Program-made: the position numbers and the translations under genes
The notes under the pieces: generated by a model
Databases searched by the model: none
What the model was told of the DNA's origin: nothing
What the model saw: the letters and a program-made list of their open reading frames with translations, nothing else
In this document: positions 61,652-64,000 of the stretch, in pieces
Position numbering within the stretch: the first letter of the stretch is position 1
How the letters are laid out: every line of letters starts with the position of its first letter
Assembly: GCA_013388855.1 (NCBI GenBank)
Contig: JACAEM010000008.1
Span: forward strand, 62,001 to 126,000
Length of the DNA stretch: 64,000 nt
Origin: Chloroflexota bacterium
Lineage (GTDB): Bacteria > Chloroflexota > Anaerolineae > Anaerolineales > Villigracilaceae
Direction of reading: 5' to 3'

Positions 61652-62881
61652 ATGAATAACAAACGCCTCTTTTCCATCATTTTCGTGGTCTTCATTGACC
61701 TTCTGGGCTTCAGCCTCATCCTGCCGCTATTGCCTTACTATGCCGAAACATTTCAAGCCAGCAAATTTACCACGGGACTACTCGTCGCCTCCTATGCCGC
61801 CGCGCAATTGATTGGCGCGCCCATCCTGGGTCGCCTCTCCGACCGTTACGGACGCCGTCCGCTTCTGCTTGCTTCCATCTTCGGAACCTTCCTCGGCTTC
61901 CTCCTGCTTGGATTTGCCAACGCGCTTTGGATGCTCTTCGCCTCCCGCATCATTGACGGGTTCACGGGCGGCAACCTGTCCATTGCGCAAGCCTACATCT
62001 CCGACGTGACTGACGCAAAGAACCGCGCCAGGGGGCTGGGACTCATCGGCGCCGCCTTCGGGCTTGGCTTCATCATCGGACCCGTCACAGGCGGATTGCT
62101 CAGCCAGTATGGCTACAACGTTCCTGCATTTGCAGCGGCGGGACTTTCGCTCATCAACCTCGTCCTGATTTATACCTGGTTACCCGAATCGTTGACAAAG
62201 GAGCGGATGAGACAGGCTGGGGAGCAGAGTCAGCCCAAAGTCACGCTGGATGCGCTGATGGTCGCTCTGAAGCGCCCATTCACGGGACCCATCCTCATCA
62301 CCCGCTTCTTTTTCGGACTGGCGTTTGCCATCTTCCAGACCATTTTCTCGCTCTATGCCCTGAGCCGCTTCAACCTGTCTGCCCGCGATACTGGCTTCGT
62401 GCTGACGTATGTGGGCATCCTCTCGGTCTTCGTGCAGGGATTTCTGGTCGGCAGGCTGACGACGCGCTTCCGCGAGGACGTGCTCATCACATTCTCGGTC
62501 GCGCTGATGGCAGTTTCCCTGCTCGGCTGGGCGCTGACGCCGTCGGTCTTCTGGCTGTTGGTGGTGCTGACGCCCACCGCCATTGCAGGCGGGACGTTGA
62601 ACACCCTGCTCTCCAGCACGCTGACCAAAGCCGTCACGCCGCAGGAAGTGGGCGGCATTTTGGGGTTGTCCGCCTCCGTCGAGTCTGCCACGCGTATCTT
62701 TGCTCCTATTCTCGGCGGCGCCTTGCTCCAGCAGGTTGGCACGTGGGCTCCTGGCGCGTTTGGGGCAGTCCTCATGTTTGGCTTAACCGTCTATGTCATT
62801 GTCAAAATTTACAACCATCCCATCGCCGCCGCCCTGCGGGAACAGTCCGCTGTGGCTGCACATCCCTCTGCGAGTGACTAA
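61652..62881 (+). CDS. MFS transporter, TetA-like
   Basis: A 409-residue 12-helix major facilitator from ATG 61652 with CAAGG upstream. Motif A between helices 2 and 3 is GRLSDRYGRRP; the start reads FIDLLGFSLILPLLPYYAETF, as in tetracycline-type drug-proton antiporters. Because many such proteins export other compounds, tetracycline resistance should not be assumed. It is followed after two bases by the DICT-domain-like gene. Confidence 0.88.
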   Translation: MNNKRLFSIIFVVFIDLLGFSLILPLLPYYAETFQASKFTTGLLVASYAAAQLIGAPILGRLSDRYGRRPLLLASIFGTFLGFLLLGFANALWMLFASRIIDGFTGGNLSIAQAYISDVTDAKNRARGLGLIGAAFGLGFIIGPVTGGLLSQYGYNVPAFAAAGLSLINLVLIYTWLPESLTKERMRQAGEQSQPKVTLDALMVALKRPFTGPILITRFFFGLAFAIFQTIFSLYALSRFNLSARDTGFVLTYVGILSVFVQGFLVGRLTTRFREDVLITFSVALMAVSLLGWALTPSVFWLLVVLTPTAIAGGTLNTLLSSTLTKAVTPQEVGGILGLSASVESATRIFAPILGGALLQQVGTWAPGAFGAVLMFGLTVYVIVKIYNHPIAAALREQSAVAAHPSASD

Positions 62882-62883
62882 CC

Positions 62884-63462
62884 ATGAATAAAGACATTCT
62901 CGGCAATTTCTATCGGCGGATGCTTCCGCTCTACCCGCCGCGGACGGAGGCGCTCCTCCGTCGCACCTCCCCTTCTGACCTGCAACGGCTGACCTTCCGT
63001 TACATTTTCACCGTGGATGGAATGACCGAAATCAGTCACATGATCGAAGGGCTGATCACCGCCAGCCCGGGCGTGTCTGATTCGCATGTCTCCTTCCAGT
63101 ACTTCTCGTCGCGGCTCTCGCCCCAAATAGACCGCTACAAGCTGGTTGCCCAGTCCTCCCGAGGGTTGTGGCTCTATGGCGTGCCGGATGCCCAACTGCC
63201 TGAACTTCCCAACACCACCTATGTGGATACCTCGGGCACACCGCTCGAAAACTACTGGTACGTGATTGCCTACGGTCCCGGCATCAGCGCCACCCTGCTC
63301 GCCGAAGAGATCACCCCCGAAGAACGCCTGCCCGGCGAGCCGCGCATGTACGAGGGCTTCTACACCTTCGAAGCCGATACAACCTACCAGGTGTTGACAG
63401 TCCTGCATCAGTTATTCCCCGAAAAGGTCCCAACACCGACCATGCCAGAATTGATGACTTAG
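62884..63462 (+). CDS. DICT-domain-like sensory protein
   Basis: A 192-residue soluble protein with DICT-like texture: an N-terminal helix, then TVDGMTEISHMIEG, VSFQYFSSRLSPQIDRY, LWLYGVPDA, YWYVIAYGPGISATLLAEE, and GFYTFEADTTYQVL. DICT domains are found in cyanobacterial-type cyclases and two-component proteins, often with light sensing. No output domain is attached. Its position two bases after an MFS gene and near CarH suggests a shared transcript. Confidence 0.6.
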   Translation: MNKDILGNFYRRMLPLYPPRTEALLRRTSPSDLQRLTFRYIFTVDGMTEISHMIEGLITASPGVSDSHVSFQYFSSRLSPQIDRYKLVAQSSRGLWLYGVPDAQLPELPNTTYVDTSGTPLENYWYVIAYGPGISATLLAEEITPEERLPGEPRMYEGFYTFEADTTYQVLTVLHQLFPEKVPTPTMPELMT

Positions 63463-63498
63463 AAACGCCCTCCACCCGAACCACGAAAGGAGCAAACC

Positions 63499-64000
63499 AT
63501 GTTGATCGAAACCGCCCGTTACGAACTGCCGCCCGAAGGTATCACCCTGCTCGGCTACATTGTCCGCCGCATGCACAAAACGGAATGGCTTGTCAAAGCC
63601 TCCGCCGCGCTTGCCGAAGGGAAGACCGAACAAGCGCTCGAATACGCGGCGGTCTATGCGGCAACCTCCTCCACTTCGTTCGGGCGGGCGTATTACCAGC
63701 CTCGCTTCAACCGCGTCGGCGACCAGGTCAGCGAAGCCGACCCGACCACCGGCGCAACAGTGACGGCGAAACTCGAAAACGACTCGCCGCATTACCACAT
63801 CACCTACGAAGCCATCCTGCCAGACAGCGGCGCCTTCCGCGGCTCCGAGCGGATCACCGGCACCACCGTCGGCTGGCGCGGGTTGGGCATGCCCGCTCCA
63901 TCAAAGTTCACCTTCACTTCAGGCAATTACACCGCCGAATTCGAAGGCGTTCTCACCAGCGAACTGGCGCTCTCCCTGTTCGGCAATGCCCGCATCCGCG
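63499..64000 (+). CDS. Hypothetical protein, 3' end beyond window
   Basis: Open from ATG 63499, with AAAGGAG upstream, to the last base, 167 codons without a stop. The visible part has two mixed alpha/beta halves, beginning LIETARYELPPEGITLLGYIVRR; the second half is rich in Thr, Ser and Gly with alternating beta strands (VTAKLENDSPHYHITYEAIL). No family is recognised. It follows the DICT-like gene by 36 bases. Confidence 0.7.
   Translation, partial: MLIETARYELPPEGITLLGYIVRRMHKTEWLVKASAALAEGKTEQALEYAAVYAATSSTSFGRAYYQPRFNRVGDQVSEADPTTGATVTAKLENDSPHYHITYEAILPDSGAFRGSERITGTTVGWRGLGMPAPSKFTFTSGNYTAEFEGVLTSELALSLFGNARIR

Overview
The window (64 kb, GC-rich) looks like chromosome of a Chloroflexota bacterium, most likely class Anaerolineae. 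Supporting signs are two secreted proteins built from NBR1-type Ig-like modules, a TadG-like pilus protein, fused two-domain xanthine-dehydrogenase-type genes, several BMP-family importers, and a carotenoid locus with a CarH-like B12 regulator. This placement is inference from gene content; no rRNA is present.

Layout. (1) 1-5.5 kb: rho 3' end, a LysM/M23 peptidase, birA, a small membrane protein, then gyrA (minus) and tRNA-Leu(CAG) (minus). (2) 5.5-10 kb: a long intergenic region with one tiny secreted ORF, then acyl-CoA dehydrogenase, two small unknowns and etfBA, a fatty-acid or amino-acid oxidation set with its electron acceptor. (3) 10-23 kb: DUF5666-like and TadG-like proteins, a Gfo/Idh/MocA oxidoreductase, an ECF-type sigma factor, a response regulator/histidine kinase pair, two large NBR1-Ig surface proteins, DNA polymerase IV, a GyrI-like protein, YjbQ and PspC. 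(4) 23-53 kb: an almost unbroken minus-strand block that looks like a purine salvage/catabolism island. It holds a fused molybdenum hydroxylase and its FAD subunit, two complete BMP-family nucleoside-type ABC importers, carbamate kinase, a YgeW-type carbamoyltransferase, a PyrB-like carbamoyltransferase, a YgeY-type M20 hydrolase, a GntR/UTRA regulator, adenine deaminase, an 8-oxoguanine deaminase and a fold-type II PLP enzyme. Two tandem GT-C-like membrane proteins interrupt it. (5) 53-56 kb: a probable structured RNA, a MalY/PatB-type lyase, an O-methyltransferase and an SGNH lipoprotein. (6) 56-64 kb: divergent crtB and crtI, a CarH-like photoreceptor-repressor gene, and a plus-strand run of membrane and sensor genes up to the window edge.

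How they fit together. In region 4, importers would bring in nucleosides or nucleobases, deaminases and the hydroxylase would funnel them toward xanthine and urate, and carbamoyltransferase plus carbamate kinase would recover ATP from the ureido groups. This parallels the ygeW/ygeY/ssnA/xdhD-type purine clusters of gut anaerobes. A perfect TTGTC-N-GACAA palindrome sits just downstream of the -10 box of both the 8-oxoguanine deaminase and PLP-enzyme genes, and is a natural operator for the encoded GntR protein. In region 6, the crtB-crtI intergenic DNA carries two face-to-face consensus promoters, each overlaid by a pair of 11-bp direct repeats of the form nnTnKACAnnn. The neighbouring regulator carries the Wx9EH and ExH motifs expected of an adenosylcobalamin light sensor. 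Together these suggest a light-switched carotenoid module.

Palindromic repeat elements are frequent. One 48-bp copy lies in frame inside the molybdenum hydroxylase gene, and another appears to supply the ribosome-binding site of a downstream gene.
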